DNA from: DASTHG01 sp035491895
GTDB lineage: Bacteria; Gemmatimonadota; Gemmatimonadetes; Gemmatimonadales; GWC2-71-9
NCBI GenBank assembly: GCA_035491895.1
Contig: DATJJY010000088.1
Location: forward strand, 20,177-84,176
Reading direction: 5' to 3'
Length of the DNA stretch: 64,000 nucleotides
Under the pieces are notes generated by a model, which ran no database searches, was not told the DNA's origin, and saw nothing but the letters and a program-made list of their open reading frames with translations. The stretch's first letter is position 1. The number at the start of each line of letters is the position of its first letter. Both the position numbers and the translations under genes were made by a program. Of this stretch, positions 8,005 to 15,785 are shown piece by piece.

Positions 8005-9315
8005 TCAGGTCACTCCCCCCGTCATCCGCTTCACCGGCTTCACCAAAGCGAACATGATCACCGCCGCCACGAGGCACACCGCCGCCACCGCGCCGAACAG
8101 CTGCGATAGCGGCATCGAGCTGAAGAACCCGGCCGTCCACCCGGCGAGCTTGTTGCCGAGCGAGTTGGAGAGGAAGAATACGCCCATCATGAGACTGACG
8201 ATGCGCACCGGGGCGAGCTTCGTGACCGCCGACAGGCCCACCGGACTGAGGCACAGCTCCCCCCATTCTTCGATGAAGTACGCCGCCACGAGCCACAGCG
8301 GGCTGACCTTGATCCCCGCGCCGCTCTGCGCCATCGAACCGGCCGGGACGAGCAGCAGAAACGCGATACCGGCGAACAACAGGGCAAGGGCGAATTTCGC
8401 GGGGACGGACGGCTGGCGCGGGCCCAGCTTGATCCAGATCCACGCGAACACGGGAGAGAGGGCGATCACGAAGAACGCCTGCACCGAAACGTACCAGGAC
8501 GACGGATAGGAGAATCCCAACACGGTGTTGTTGGTGTATCGGTCACCGAACAAATTCAATGTCGAGCCGGCCTGCTCGTACGCCCCCCAGAAGATCGAAG
8601 CGAACACGAACAGTACGAACACCACGGCGATCCGCTTCCACTCCTGCGCGCTGAAGCCCCCCCCGCCACCCGCGGCGGTCTTCACCGGCTTGGGTCGCGC
8701 CGCGAGACGGGCGAGTCCCGGCTCGATGTGACGCCGTCCCACGACGTATTGAATCAAACCCAGCACCATTCCGACGCCTGCCATCGCGAAGCCAAGGTGC
8801 CAGTTCACTTTTTGCGCCAGCCCGCCGGCGATGATCGGTCCGATGAAGGCGCCCAGGTTGATGCCCATGTAGAAGACCGAAAACCCGGCGTCGCGGCGCG
8901 CGTCGCCGTCCTCATACAGCGAACCGACGATCGTCGAGACATTCGGCTTCAGGAGTCCGGTGCCGATGACGATCAACACGAGACCGGCATAAAACGTCGA
9001 CAGCGTCTTGAAGGCGAGGGTGAAGTGTCCCAGCGCGATGATCGATCCGCCCAGCAGCACGCTCCTGTACTGGCCCAGCAGCCGGTCCGCGATGAGTCCC
9101 CCGAGAATCGGCGTGAGCCACACGCTCCCGACGTAGTTGCCGTACACCGTGGCGGCGTGCCGGTCGTCGAAGCCCAAGCCGCCATTGGCCACCGAAGCGG
9201 TCATGTACAGGATCAGGAACGCCCGCATCCCGTAGTAGCTGAAGCGCTCCCACATCTCCGTGAAAAAGAGCGTGGAGAGTCCGCGCGGGTGGCCGAACCA
9301 CTGGGAGCCGTTCAC
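8005..9315 (-). CDS. Proton-dependent oligopeptide (POT/PTR) transporter
   Basis: About 436 residues from a GTG whose codon overlaps the stop of the upstream DUF1028 gene (GTGA); the longer open frame upstream is not part of this protein. The N-terminus has the POT signature LFFTEMWERFSYYGMRAFLILYM (ExxERFxYYG), with about 12-14 membrane helices. The second PTR2 signature is seen in FSVFYMGINLGAFIGPIIAGGLA. These MFS carriers import di- and tripeptides with protons across the inner membrane. It is the last gene of a minus-strand operon and gives a second peptide-uptake route next to the ABC importer. Confidence 0.92.
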   Translation of the reverse strand: MNGSQWFGHPRGLSTLFFTEMWERFSYYGMRAFLILYMTASVANGGLGFDDRHAATVYGNYVGSVWLTPILGGLIADRLLGQYRSVLLGGSIIALGHFTLAFKTLSTFYAGLVLIVIGTGLLKPNVSTIVGSLYEDGDARRDAGFSVFYMGINLGAFIGPIIAGGLAQKVNWHLGFAMAGVGMVLGLIQYVVGRRHIEPGLARLAARPKPVKTAAGGGGGFSAQEWKRIAVVFVLFVFASIFWGAYEQAGSTLNLFGDRYTNNTVLGFSYPSSWYVSVQAFFVIALSPVFAWIWIKLGPRQPSVPAKFALALLFAGIAFLLLVPAGSMAQSGAGIKVSPLWLVAAYFIEEWGELCLSPVGLSAVTKLAPVRIVSLMMGVFFLSNSLGNKLAGWTAGFFSSMPLSQLFGAVAAVCLVAAVIMFALVKPVKRMTGGVT

Positions 9316-10310
9316 GGACGTTTCCTCCGCCGCGCCAGGATATCCTCCAGTGCGACGCGATCGATTTTGCCGTCGGTGCGGACGCGCACGTCGTAGTTCT
9401 CCCAGTACATGAAGTTTTCGAGCGCCTGCAAGAACTTCGGCGTAGCCGTTCCCTGCGGGGCGTCGAGCCACTTTTCCTTCTGATTGACGGGCTCCGCCAG
9501 GAGGATCGGCTCGAGCTGCTTCACGATGTCGGGGGTGATCGTCACCAGATCTTCGGTGCGGCTCTGGAAGAAATACAGCTGGTGCAGCCGGTACAGCCGC
9601 TGCAGCTCGCGGATCGGATTGGTGTCGTCGTAGACACGGATGTCGATGTAGCGATCGTTGGCGCCGAGGTACCCGCCGTTGGCACGCACCACGAGCAGGG
9701 CGGCCGATTCCATGCCCCGCTTGTCGCCGCCCCCCGCCTGCCCCGCGACGAGCGCCGCCATCAAGCGGTCGGCGAGGCTGCCGGTGGCACGGACGAAGGC
9801 GTCGGCCATGTTCTTCACCGTCTGATCGCTCACCATGATGTTCGCCTGCGCAGCGAAGTGACGGCCCACGATCATCGCGCCCTTGCCGCCGGTCACGATC
9901 TGGCCGTCCATACCCAGCGTACGGCCGCCCGCCCAGTCGAAGCAGGAGTCGCCGGTCCAGCTGGCCGCGTTGCCGTGCGCGTCCACCATCCCGACCTGCC
10001 GCTGCGCCGGACGCGCATCGCGCCGCATCACGATGCGCATCGCCTCGGGGGCCGTTGCCCCCATCGCCATCAGCTGCAGCCCCTCGTCCCCATACGCGGT
10101 ATTCCCGAGCGACTGCGTCGCCACGGCCCCGATACCGGCCTTCGCCCACGGAACGATGCCGCCCACGTTGGGGAACTTGGATTGCACCGCGATGCCGAGG
10201 TCCCCGGTGGCCGAGTCGTACGCCACGATGCTGTAGGTGTGCGCCCGCTTCACGAGATCGGGCGGGGCACCGGTGGGCTGCTGCAGCAGGACAACGACCG
10301 CGAGGAGCAT
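9312..10310 (-). CDS. DUF1028 family protein (Ntn-hydrolase fold)
   Basis: 332 residues beginning with a short hydrophobic stretch, probably a signal peptide. The body matches DUF1028: THTYSIVAYD-like opening, DLGIAVQSKFPNVG, GAVATQSLGNTAYG and the GGDKRGMESAALLV segment. This family has an Ntn-hydrolase-like fold, but its substrate is unproven; some members carry a peptidoglycan-binding extension. Here about 100 residues follow the core and contain no recognised domain. It is translationally coupled (4-nt overlap) to the POT peptide transporter, which suggests a role in peptide or amide metabolism; that is inference. Confidence 0.85.
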   Translation of the reverse strand: MLLAVVVLLQQPTGAPPDLVKRAHTYSIVAYDSATGDLGIAVQSKFPNVGGIVPWAKAGIGAVATQSLGNTAYGDEGLQLMAMGATAPEAMRIVMRRDARPAQRQVGMVDAHGNAASWTGDSCFDWAGGRTLGMDGQIVTGGKGAMIVGRHFAAQANIMVSDQTVKNMADAFVRATGSLADRLMAALVAGQAGGGDKRGMESAALLVVRANGGYLGANDRYIDIRVYDDTNPIRELQRLYRLHQLYFFQSRTEDLVTITPDIVKQLEPILLAEPVNQKEKWLDAPQGTATPKFLQALENFMYWENYDVRVRTDGKIDRVALEDILARRRKRP

Positions 10311-10314
10311 CGTG

Positions 10315-10890
10315 CTAGTCCTTTTCCTTGCGAATTTTCTTCTTCAGGAGATCGAGCTGCTCATCCGCGGTCCGCTCCCGCGCGGCGCGATCGATATCGG
10401 CCTTCAAGAGCTCGTTCTGCAGATCGACATCGGGACGCGTGCCGCCGGCGGCCTGCAAGTCGCGCCACGCCTGCTCGGTACTGCTCGCGCCGACCCCTCC
10501 GGGTGCGCCGCGATCCGCCGACGTCAGCTGCCCCTGCATGTCCACCAGGTCGCGCTCCGCCAGCGCCAGCTCCTCACGCTGCGCGGCGAGCTTCCGCTCG
10601 AGCACGCCGGCCCGCTCGCGATGCTTGGCAGTGAACCGCTCGGCCACCTGCACCGTTTCCTGGTCCTGAATTTCGGCGGCGAGACGGCCGCGACGCTCGG
10701 CGTCGGCGAGACGCTGCCGTTCGGCGGCGAGCTGCGCGTCGGTGCGTCCCAACGCAGCGCGCATCTCTTCCACCGCCACCTTCGCGTCCACCAGGGCCTC
10801 GCGCATCTGGCGGGCCAGGTCCCGCAGGTCTCCGGGTGGGGTCGCCGCATCGAGGGCGGCCCGCAACGCATCCCGCAGCCGCTCGAACAC
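10315..10890 (-). CDS. Coiled-coil protein, possibly PspA-like
   Basis: 191 residues from GTG 10890, chosen because it lies 5 nt after the stop of the FmdB gene with a GAGG-like ribosome site across the junction; a much longer open frame upstream overlaps FmdB and looks non-genuine. Nearly the whole protein is charged, alanine/glutamate-rich alpha-helix with heptad spacing, opening FERLRDALRAAL. This recalls PspA/IM30 membrane-stress proteins, but the similarity is only in composition and layout. No enzymatic motif is seen. It is the second gene of the operon with FmdB, DUF1028 and POT. Confidence 0.7.
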   Translation of the reverse strand: MFERLRDALRAALDAATPPGDLRDLARQMREALVDAKVAVEEMRAALGRTDAQLAAERQRLADAERRGRLAAEIQDQETVQVAERFTAKHRERAGVLERKLAAQREELALAERDLVDMQGQLTSADRGAPGGVGASSTEQAWRDLQAAGGTRPDVDLQNELLKADIDRAARERTADEQLDLLKKKIRKEKD

Positions 10891-10895
10891 CGCCC

Positions 10896-11060
10896 TCAGC
10901 TCTTCCGAATCGTCTTGGCGAAGAACGGCGAGAGCACCGCCACGACTTCCCGCGCGCTGCACTTGGGACAGGCGGGACGCCGGCGGTCGTGCTCGGGGAT
11001 CGACATCGACAAGGTGAAACGGGTGCGACACTTGGCGCAGCGGAATTCGTAGATCGGCAT
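10896..11060 (-). CDS. FmdB-type small zinc-ribbon protein
   Basis: 54 residues starting MPIYEFRCAKC, the hallmark N-terminus of FmdB/CxxC_CxxC_SSSS regulatory proteins. The zinc knuckles are Cys8-x2-Cys11 and Cys31-x2-Cys34. The ATG at 11060 is preferred over an upstream start that would add unrelated residues. Its role is unknown in most bacteria; a regulatory function was proposed for the formamidase-associated founder. First gene of the minus-strand operon, with a plausible promoter just upstream. Confidence 0.85.
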   Translation of the reverse strand: MPIYEFRCAKCRTRFTLSMSIPEHDRRRPACPKCSAREVVAVLSPFFAKTIRKS

Positions 11061-11070
11061 GGCGCCGACT

Positions 11071-11099
11071 ACGTTATTCTCGGGGCTTGGGAGGGTCAA
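11071..11099 (-). promoter_or_regulatory. Candidate sigma-70 promoter for the FmdB operon
   Basis: On the minus strand TTGACC (11099-11094) is followed after 17 nt by TAACGT (11076-11071), 10 nt before the FmdB ATG. The very short distance suggests a minimal or absent leader. Confidence 0.4.
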
Positions 11100-11136
11100 G
11101 TTGAAGGCCCGGACGCCGCATCACAGATTGGGAGCA

Positions 11137-11643
11137 ATGCTTCGCACCTGGTGCGGCCCGTTGTGCCTCCTGAGCGTCGGCGTGTCGCTCGCCTGCGACG
11201 AAGGGCTCAAGCCGCAGACGGTCTGCCCGCCAAGCTTCCAGGGGATCTGCGGCACCGTCACGTTCCGTGGCGCCCTCCCGGAATCGACCGATGTGGTCTA
11301 CCTCGTCGCGTACGCGACCTTCCCGCAATCCCAGACCGATCTCTTCACCTTCCAGCCCGTGCCGCCGCCGACGCTGAGCCTCGACAGCGCCGCCCGCGCG
11401 AACGAGCAGGCGTACGCCTTGCCGCTCCCCAACGGTACCTATCACTGGGTGCTCGCCGCGTGGAAGAAGCAGGGCGCGCTGTCACAGCAAAACGCCGATT
11501 CGCTGCTGCGCGAAGCGGGTTATTACAGGAATCCCGCCGACACCACGCAGGCCGGGACGGTCGTCGTGAACGGCACCGCGACGGGCGTCGACTTCGTCGT
11601 CGATTTCACCAACATGCACCCCGTGTCGTACTACTTCCCGTGA
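11137..11643 (+). CDS. Lipoprotein of unknown function coupled to a TonB receptor
   Basis: 168 residues from ATG 11137, chosen because the protein then opens with a signal peptide ending in the lipobox SLAC (Cys at about residue 21). An upstream ATG at 11059 would bury that signal. The mature part has CPPSFQGICGTVTFRG, a beta-rich carboxypeptidase-regulatory-like look, and ends PVSYYFP. No family was recognised. Its stop overlaps the start of the TonB-dependent receptor (GTGA), so the two are made together; it may be a surface or periplasmic accessory for that receptor. Confidence 0.75.
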   Translation: MLRTWCGPLCLLSVGVSLACDEGLKPQTVCPPSFQGICGTVTFRGALPESTDVVYLVAYATFPQSQTDLFTFQPVPPPTLSLDSAARANEQAYALPLPNGTYHWVLAAWKKQGALSQQNADSLLREAGYYRNPADTTQAGTVVVNGTATGVDFVVDFTNMHPVSYYFP

Positions 11644-13871
11644 AGACCGGCGTGCTGATCGTCACCGCGTGCGCCGTCCCGCTCGTTCTGATGGGCCAGG
11701 GGACCGGCAGCGTCACCGGAGCGGTGAACGACACGGCGGGCCTCGCGATACGCCAGGCACGGGTGCGCGCGCTCACAAGCGGACCGGGCGCTCGACTCGT
11801 CGCGAGCACGCAGACGACGGACGCCGGGATGTACCGGCTCGATTCCCTCCCGGCGGGCCGGGTGATCATCGGCGTCGCGGTGATCGGCTTTTTCCCCGCG
11901 GTCGACACGATCGAGGTGGCGGCCGGCGAAACGCTGCGGCACGACTTCCGCTTACGGCTTTCTCCCGTCACGCTGATGCCCACAATCGTCACCGCGGCCA
12001 AGCGCTCCCAGCTGCTGGACCAGGCGATCACCAGCGTCGCACTCGTGTCGCGCGAGGCGATCTCCGCGCGCGCCATCAACACCGTCGACGAGGCGGTCGA
12101 CAAGGCCCCCGGCGTCCAGTTCATCAACGGCCAGGTGAACATCCGCGGGTCGTCGGGGTTCGTCGAAGGCCTCGGCAGTCGTGTGTTGCTCCTGGTGGAC
12201 GGCGTGCCGGCCAACCAGGGAGACCGCGGGGGCATCAACTGGGATCTCGTCCCGGTCGACCAGGTGCAACGCGTAGAGGTGGTCAAGGGGGCTGGATCGG
12301 CGTTGTACGGATCGTCGGCGTTCGGCGGCGTCGTGAATCTGATCACGCGCGAGCTGCCGACCGGGGCCCATGCACGCCTGCGCGCGACCGCAGGCGTGCT
12401 CGCGGACCCGCCGCAGCCGGTCTGGGGATTCCGCGACTACACCGGCATCCAGGACGGCGTCGATGTCTCGGCCTCGTACGGACAGGGAGTCGTGCGCGGC
12501 GGCCTGGCCGCGGGAGCGCGGCATTCCGACGGGTACCGCGAGCAGGACAAGGCGGACCACTGGCAGGTGAGCGGCCGCGGAGAATGGCGCCCCGAGCCAG
12601 CAATGCTCGTGAACCTCTCCGGCGCCTGGGCGAGCGACCAGTACCAGGTGCCCGAGCCGTGGTGCCAGAGCGGCCAGTGCACCGATTCGGGCCAGGCGCT
12701 GCAGCCGTTCCGGATCGACACCGTGAACCGCGGCAACAGCACCCGCTCGGACAAGGGGTACGTCACGGCGCTCGTCACGCGCACGCCGTCGGCGCGGGTC
12801 GCCTGGTCGGCGCGGATCGGCTGGTTGCGAACCCATTTCACCGACCAGTATCCCGGGCGCCGGCCGCCGTTCGCCCCCGCCGATTTTTCCGTGGCGAACC
12901 GCTACGGCGGAGAGGCCCGGCTCGTGACCCGCCGCGACACCGGCCAGATCGTGACCGTCGGACTCGAGGCCACGCAGTCCGATGTCACGAGCAACGTCTT
13001 TTCGGGCGACACCACGGGGGGCGGTGGCCGGCACATGCAGGATGAGTACGCGGCGTATGCCGAGGCCGAGCAGGTCATGGGGCCGGTGCGGGCCACGCTC
13101 GGGGCACGCGGCGACTTCCTCACGATCGACGGCGGCGGCGTCACCGCGTTCGTGAGCCCCCGCGGCGGCCTCGTCTGGCCGACGCGTACCGGGAGCTGGC
13201 GCGCATCGGTCGGGCGTGCCTATCGCGCACCGAGTCTGGCGGAACGGTTCGTCACCACCTACGCGCTGGGGTTCCGGGTCATTCCCAATCCCGCACTGCG
13301 AGCGGAGGACGGGTGGTCGGCGGAGGTCGGGCGCTCGTGGACGCCTCTCTCCTGGTTACGGGGCGACGCCGCAGTGTTCTGGACCGAGGCACGGCACCTC
13401 GTCGAGCCATCGATCACGCCATCGTTGCTGATCCAGTTCCAGAACCTGCAGCGCGCACGCCTTGCCGGTCTCGATCTCAACGTCACGGCGATGTCCTTCG
13501 CACCGCACCTCTCCACGACCCTCGCGTATCAGTACCTCTCGGCCCACGAGCTGGCGCACGACACCGTCCCCGAGCGACCGCTCCTCTACCGGCCACGCCA
13601 CCTCCTGACGCTATCCGCCGACTACACCTGGCACCGCATCGGCGTCGGAGCCGACTGGCGCTACTCCAGCCGCTTCGAGCGTCAGGATCCGCTCTTTCCC
13701 GGCGACCCGCGGCTCGAGGGGAGGATCCTGGACCTGCGGGCCAGCTGGACGGCTGGGCCGCTGGAGGCGCATCTCAAAGTCGCGAACGCCCTGAACTACA
13801 TCTACAATCTGGCGCCGCGGGTGCTCGAGCCGGTGCGCACCACGACGCTCACGCTCACCTACACGTATTAG
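11640..13871 (+). CDS. TonB-dependent receptor with N-terminal CarboxypepD-type domain
   Basis: 743 residues from GTG 11640 overlapping the preceding stop. Signal peptide (about 1-19), a CarboxypepD_reg-like domain (about 20-105), then a plug domain with the landmarks VDKAPGVQFINGQVNIRGSS, VLLLVDGVPAN and RVEVVKGAGSALYGSSAFGGVVNLIT (about 115-245). A 22-strand barrel-like region follows, and the C-terminus ends in alternating hydrophobic residues and a terminal aromatic Tyr (LTLTYTY), typical of outer-membrane insertion. It imports an unknown ligand across the outer membrane using TonB energy. The size resembles vitamin B12 or siderophore receptors rather than SusC. Confidence 0.9.
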   Translation: MKTGVLIVTACAVPLVLMGQGTGSVTGAVNDTAGLAIRQARVRALTSGPGARLVASTQTTDAGMYRLDSLPAGRVIIGVAVIGFFPAVDTIEVAAGETLRHDFRLRLSPVTLMPTIVTAAKRSQLLDQAITSVALVSREAISARAINTVDEAVDKAPGVQFINGQVNIRGSSGFVEGLGSRVLLLVDGVPANQGDRGGINWDLVPVDQVQRVEVVKGAGSALYGSSAFGGVVNLITRELPTGAHARLRATAGVLADPPQPVWGFRDYTGIQDGVDVSASYGQGVVRGGLAAGARHSDGYREQDKADHWQVSGRGEWRPEPAMLVNLSGAWASDQYQVPEPWCQSGQCTDSGQALQPFRIDTVNRGNSTRSDKGYVTALVTRTPSARVAWSARIGWLRTHFTDQYPGRRPPFAPADFSVANRYGGEARLVTRRDTGQIVTVGLEATQSDVTSNVFSGDTTGGGGRHMQDEYAAYAEAEQVMGPVRATLGARGDFLTIDGGGVTAFVSPRGGLVWPTRTGSWRASVGRAYRAPSLAERFVTTYALGFRVIPNPALRAEDGWSAEVGRSWTPLSWLRGDAAVFWTEARHLVEPSITPSLLIQFQNLQRARLAGLDLNVTAMSFAPHLSTTLAYQYLSAHELAHDTVPERPLLYRPRHLLTLSADYTWHRIGVGADWRYSSRFERQDPLFPGDPRLEGRILDLRASWTAGPLEAHLKVANALNYIYNLAPRVLEPVRTTTLTLTYTY

Positions 13872-13880
13872 CTTACGTTC

Positions 13881-14393
13881 ATGCTTCGCCGCGCCCCGCT
13901 GCTGGCGCTCCTCGCCGTCGCCTGCGCCGTCGACCCGCACCGCTCCCCGGTGTGCGGCATGGCGCTGCTCGTGGGACCCCGATTGATCCTCGACCAGATC
14001 GGAAACGAGCATGCCCTCCTGACCGACGCCCCGCGCGGCTTGCCCGCGTCGCTGCCGGCGCGCCTGGTGGGCGGCTCGGACTCGACGTTCGTGCGCGTGT
14101 CGAGCGAGCGGGATCACGTCGTGCTGGAGTACCAGGGGGGAAAGCTCCCGATCGTCACCGCAGACACGAACGGCCGGGATTCCACCGTATTCGGTGTGTT
14201 GCTCGTGGACGACTCGACCGCCACCGTGCAGGGAGTGCTCATTTTCGACCGCCCGCGCCCGCCGAGCGACTTCCCGCAGATCGGGCGTCTCGTGGACGCA
14301 GACCGATCGGTGCCGTTCTATGGCGCGCGCGTCAACTGGGCGAGCGTGAGCAACCCGCGTTGTCCGCTGCTCGGTAAGCCCGCCAAGCCGTGA
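13881..14393 (+). CDS. Putative lipoprotein, unknown function
   Basis: 170 residues. The N-terminus MLRRAPLLALLAVAC is a short signal peptide with a lipobox (AVAC, Cys15). No family was recognised; the mature part is beta-rich with a CGMALLVGPRLI segment and two pairs of hydrophobic strands. TAGCTT lies 6 nt before the ATG and could be a -10, but the gene may also be read through from the TonB receptor 9 nt upstream. It overlaps the next gene by 4 nt. Confidence 0.72.
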   Translation: MLRRAPLLALLAVACAVDPHRSPVCGMALLVGPRLILDQIGNEHALLTDAPRGLPASLPARLVGGSDSTFVRVSSERDHVVLEYQGGKLPIVTADTNGRDSTVFGVLLVDDSTATVQGVLIFDRPRPPSDFPQIGRLVDADRSVPFYGARVNWASVSNPRCPLLGKPAKP

Positions 14394-15109
14394 GTCCCGT
14401 CGTCGCGGTCAGCGCCCCGCTCCGCACGGACCTCGGGCGGGCGCGGGTCGCGCTGAACGCGGCCTACGCGCGCGCAGCAATTGCCGCCGGGCTCACGCCG
14501 CTCGTCGTTCCCCCGCTCATTGCGCCGGCCCACGCCGCGGACGTGATCGCCTGCGTCGGCGGGTTGATGCTCACCGGCGGAGAAGACGTGGATCCCCGAT
14601 ACTACGGCGAGACGCGACATGCGAGCCTCGAGGAAACGGACGACGCACGCGACGCCGTCGAGCTCGCGCTGTACCACGCGGCGCGCGAGCGCCGGGTCCC
14701 GATCCTCGCGATCTGCCGCGGCATTCAGCTCGTCAACGTCGCCGAAGGGGGAACGCTGTATCAGGATCTGCCGAGCCAGGTTCCCGCGTCGGGCGCCCAT
14801 TCGGGAACGAATGTCCGGCATGGGCTGCGGATCGAACGCGGCTCGCTGCTGGAGCGCGTCGCCGGACACCCGGCGAGCGTGAATTCGCGGCACCACCAGG
14901 CGGTGAAGGATCTCGCCCCCGCGCTCCGCGCCGTCGCCTGGGCGGAGGACGGTGTGATCGAAGGCGTCGAGGCGCCTGACGAAGCCACGGGTTGGCTGCT
15001 CGGCGTGCAATGGCATCCCGAGGACGACGTCGAAGCAGGGTTGTTCGAGGGTTTCGCGCGCGCCGTGCAGCGCGCGGCTACAGGCTCCGCAGCAGTCGGT
15101 CTTCGGTGA
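14390..15109 (+). CDS. Class-I glutamine-amidotransferase-like hydrolase, peptidase C26 family
   Basis: 239 residues from a GTG that overlaps the upstream stop. It shows the C26 (gamma-glutamyl-gamma-aminobutyrate hydrolase/PuuD-like) pattern: GGLMLTGGEDVDPRYYGE, nucleophile Cys in LAICRGIQLVNV, and the His-Glu pair in GVQWHPEDD. Such cytoplasmic enzymes cut gamma-glutamyl amide bonds, for instance in putrescine breakdown. No other puu gene is present here, so the true substrate is open. Its end overlaps the convergent gene at 15078 by 32 nt. Confidence 0.9.
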   Translation: MSPVVAVSAPLRTDLGRARVALNAAYARAAIAAGLTPLVVPPLIAPAHAADVIACVGGLMLTGGEDVDPRYYGETRHASLEETDDARDAVELALYHAARERRVPILAICRGIQLVNVAEGGTLYQDLPSQVPASGAHSGTNVRHGLRIERGSLLERVAGHPASVNSRHHQAVKDLAPALRAVAWAEDGVIEGVEAPDEATGWLLGVQWHPEDDVEAGLFEGFARAVQRAATGSAAVGLR

Positions 15110-15785
15110 CGAGATTCGGAAACAGCACGCGATCGGAGAGGCGGTTCAACGCCTGCCGCACCGCCGGGAAACGCTCGGCGGCGAGCCGGTAGATCGCGGC
15201 GACGCCGAAGCGCTCGGCGAGGGCGTGATCGGCGGCGCCACCGAAGCCGCTGCGTCCCAAGGCATCGTAGTAGGGAAGATCCGGACCGCCGCGCCGCCGC
15301 CGCCGCACCGCGACGTAGTCCGGGAAGAGGCCCGCCAGCCACAGGCTGTAGTTCCCGAGATGCACCTGCAGGTGGAAGCGCCGCACCCCCGATTCACCTT
15401 CCTGGGCCAGATCGTTCACTATTTCCACGAGATAGTGGTAGGTTTGGTCATCGACACCCTGTGCCCGATGGGCCCGATCCTGCCGCCCGAACTCGAGCAG
15501 CAGGGCCGCGAGGTAATCGGCCAGGGGACGGTCGTCGACGCCCGCAGCCAAGAGGGCATGTCGCACCGCCACGTAGGCGAAGAGGGGGGCGGAGGGCGAC
15601 ACCAGAGAGCGGTACGACAGCAGGGCCTCGAACAGGTCCGGCTCGTCGAGCAGCCCGTCCGGTCCTTCGTGCGCGAGGCGCTGCTCGGCGCGGGCCCGGG
15701 CCGCGGGATCGCGACGCGCGAGGGCGACCAGGACCACACGGCAATCGGGTCCGCGTAGGCGGGCGCGAACGTTCGCGAGGATCAT
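15078..15785 (-). CDS. Conserved protein of unknown function
   Basis: 235 residues from ATG 15785. The protein is mostly alpha-helical with many Arg, Leu and Ala residues and one stretch, FHLQVHLGNYSLWLAGLFPDYV, that looks like a conserved core. No signal peptide, membrane segment or enzyme motif is evident. Its start codon overlaps that of the divergent histidine kinase in the tetranucleotide CATG, which ties the two genes to one tiny control region. Family not recognised. Confidence 0.7.
   Translation of the reverse strand: MILANVRARLRGPDCRVVLVALARRDPAARARAEQRLAHEGPDGLLDEPDLFEALLSYRSLVSPSAPLFAYVAVRHALLAAGVDDRPLADYLAALLLEFGRQDRAHRAQGVDDQTYHYLVEIVNDLAQEGESGVRRFHLQVHLGNYSLWLAGLFPDYVAVRRRRRGGPDLPYYDALGRSGFGGAADHALAERFGVAAIYRLAAERFPAVRQALNRLSDRVLFPNLVTEDRLLRSL

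Noticed and set aside
9316..10149. N-terminal extension of the POT transporter frame
   Set aside because: It lies over DUF1028 in another frame, and the POT signature begins immediately after GTG 9315.
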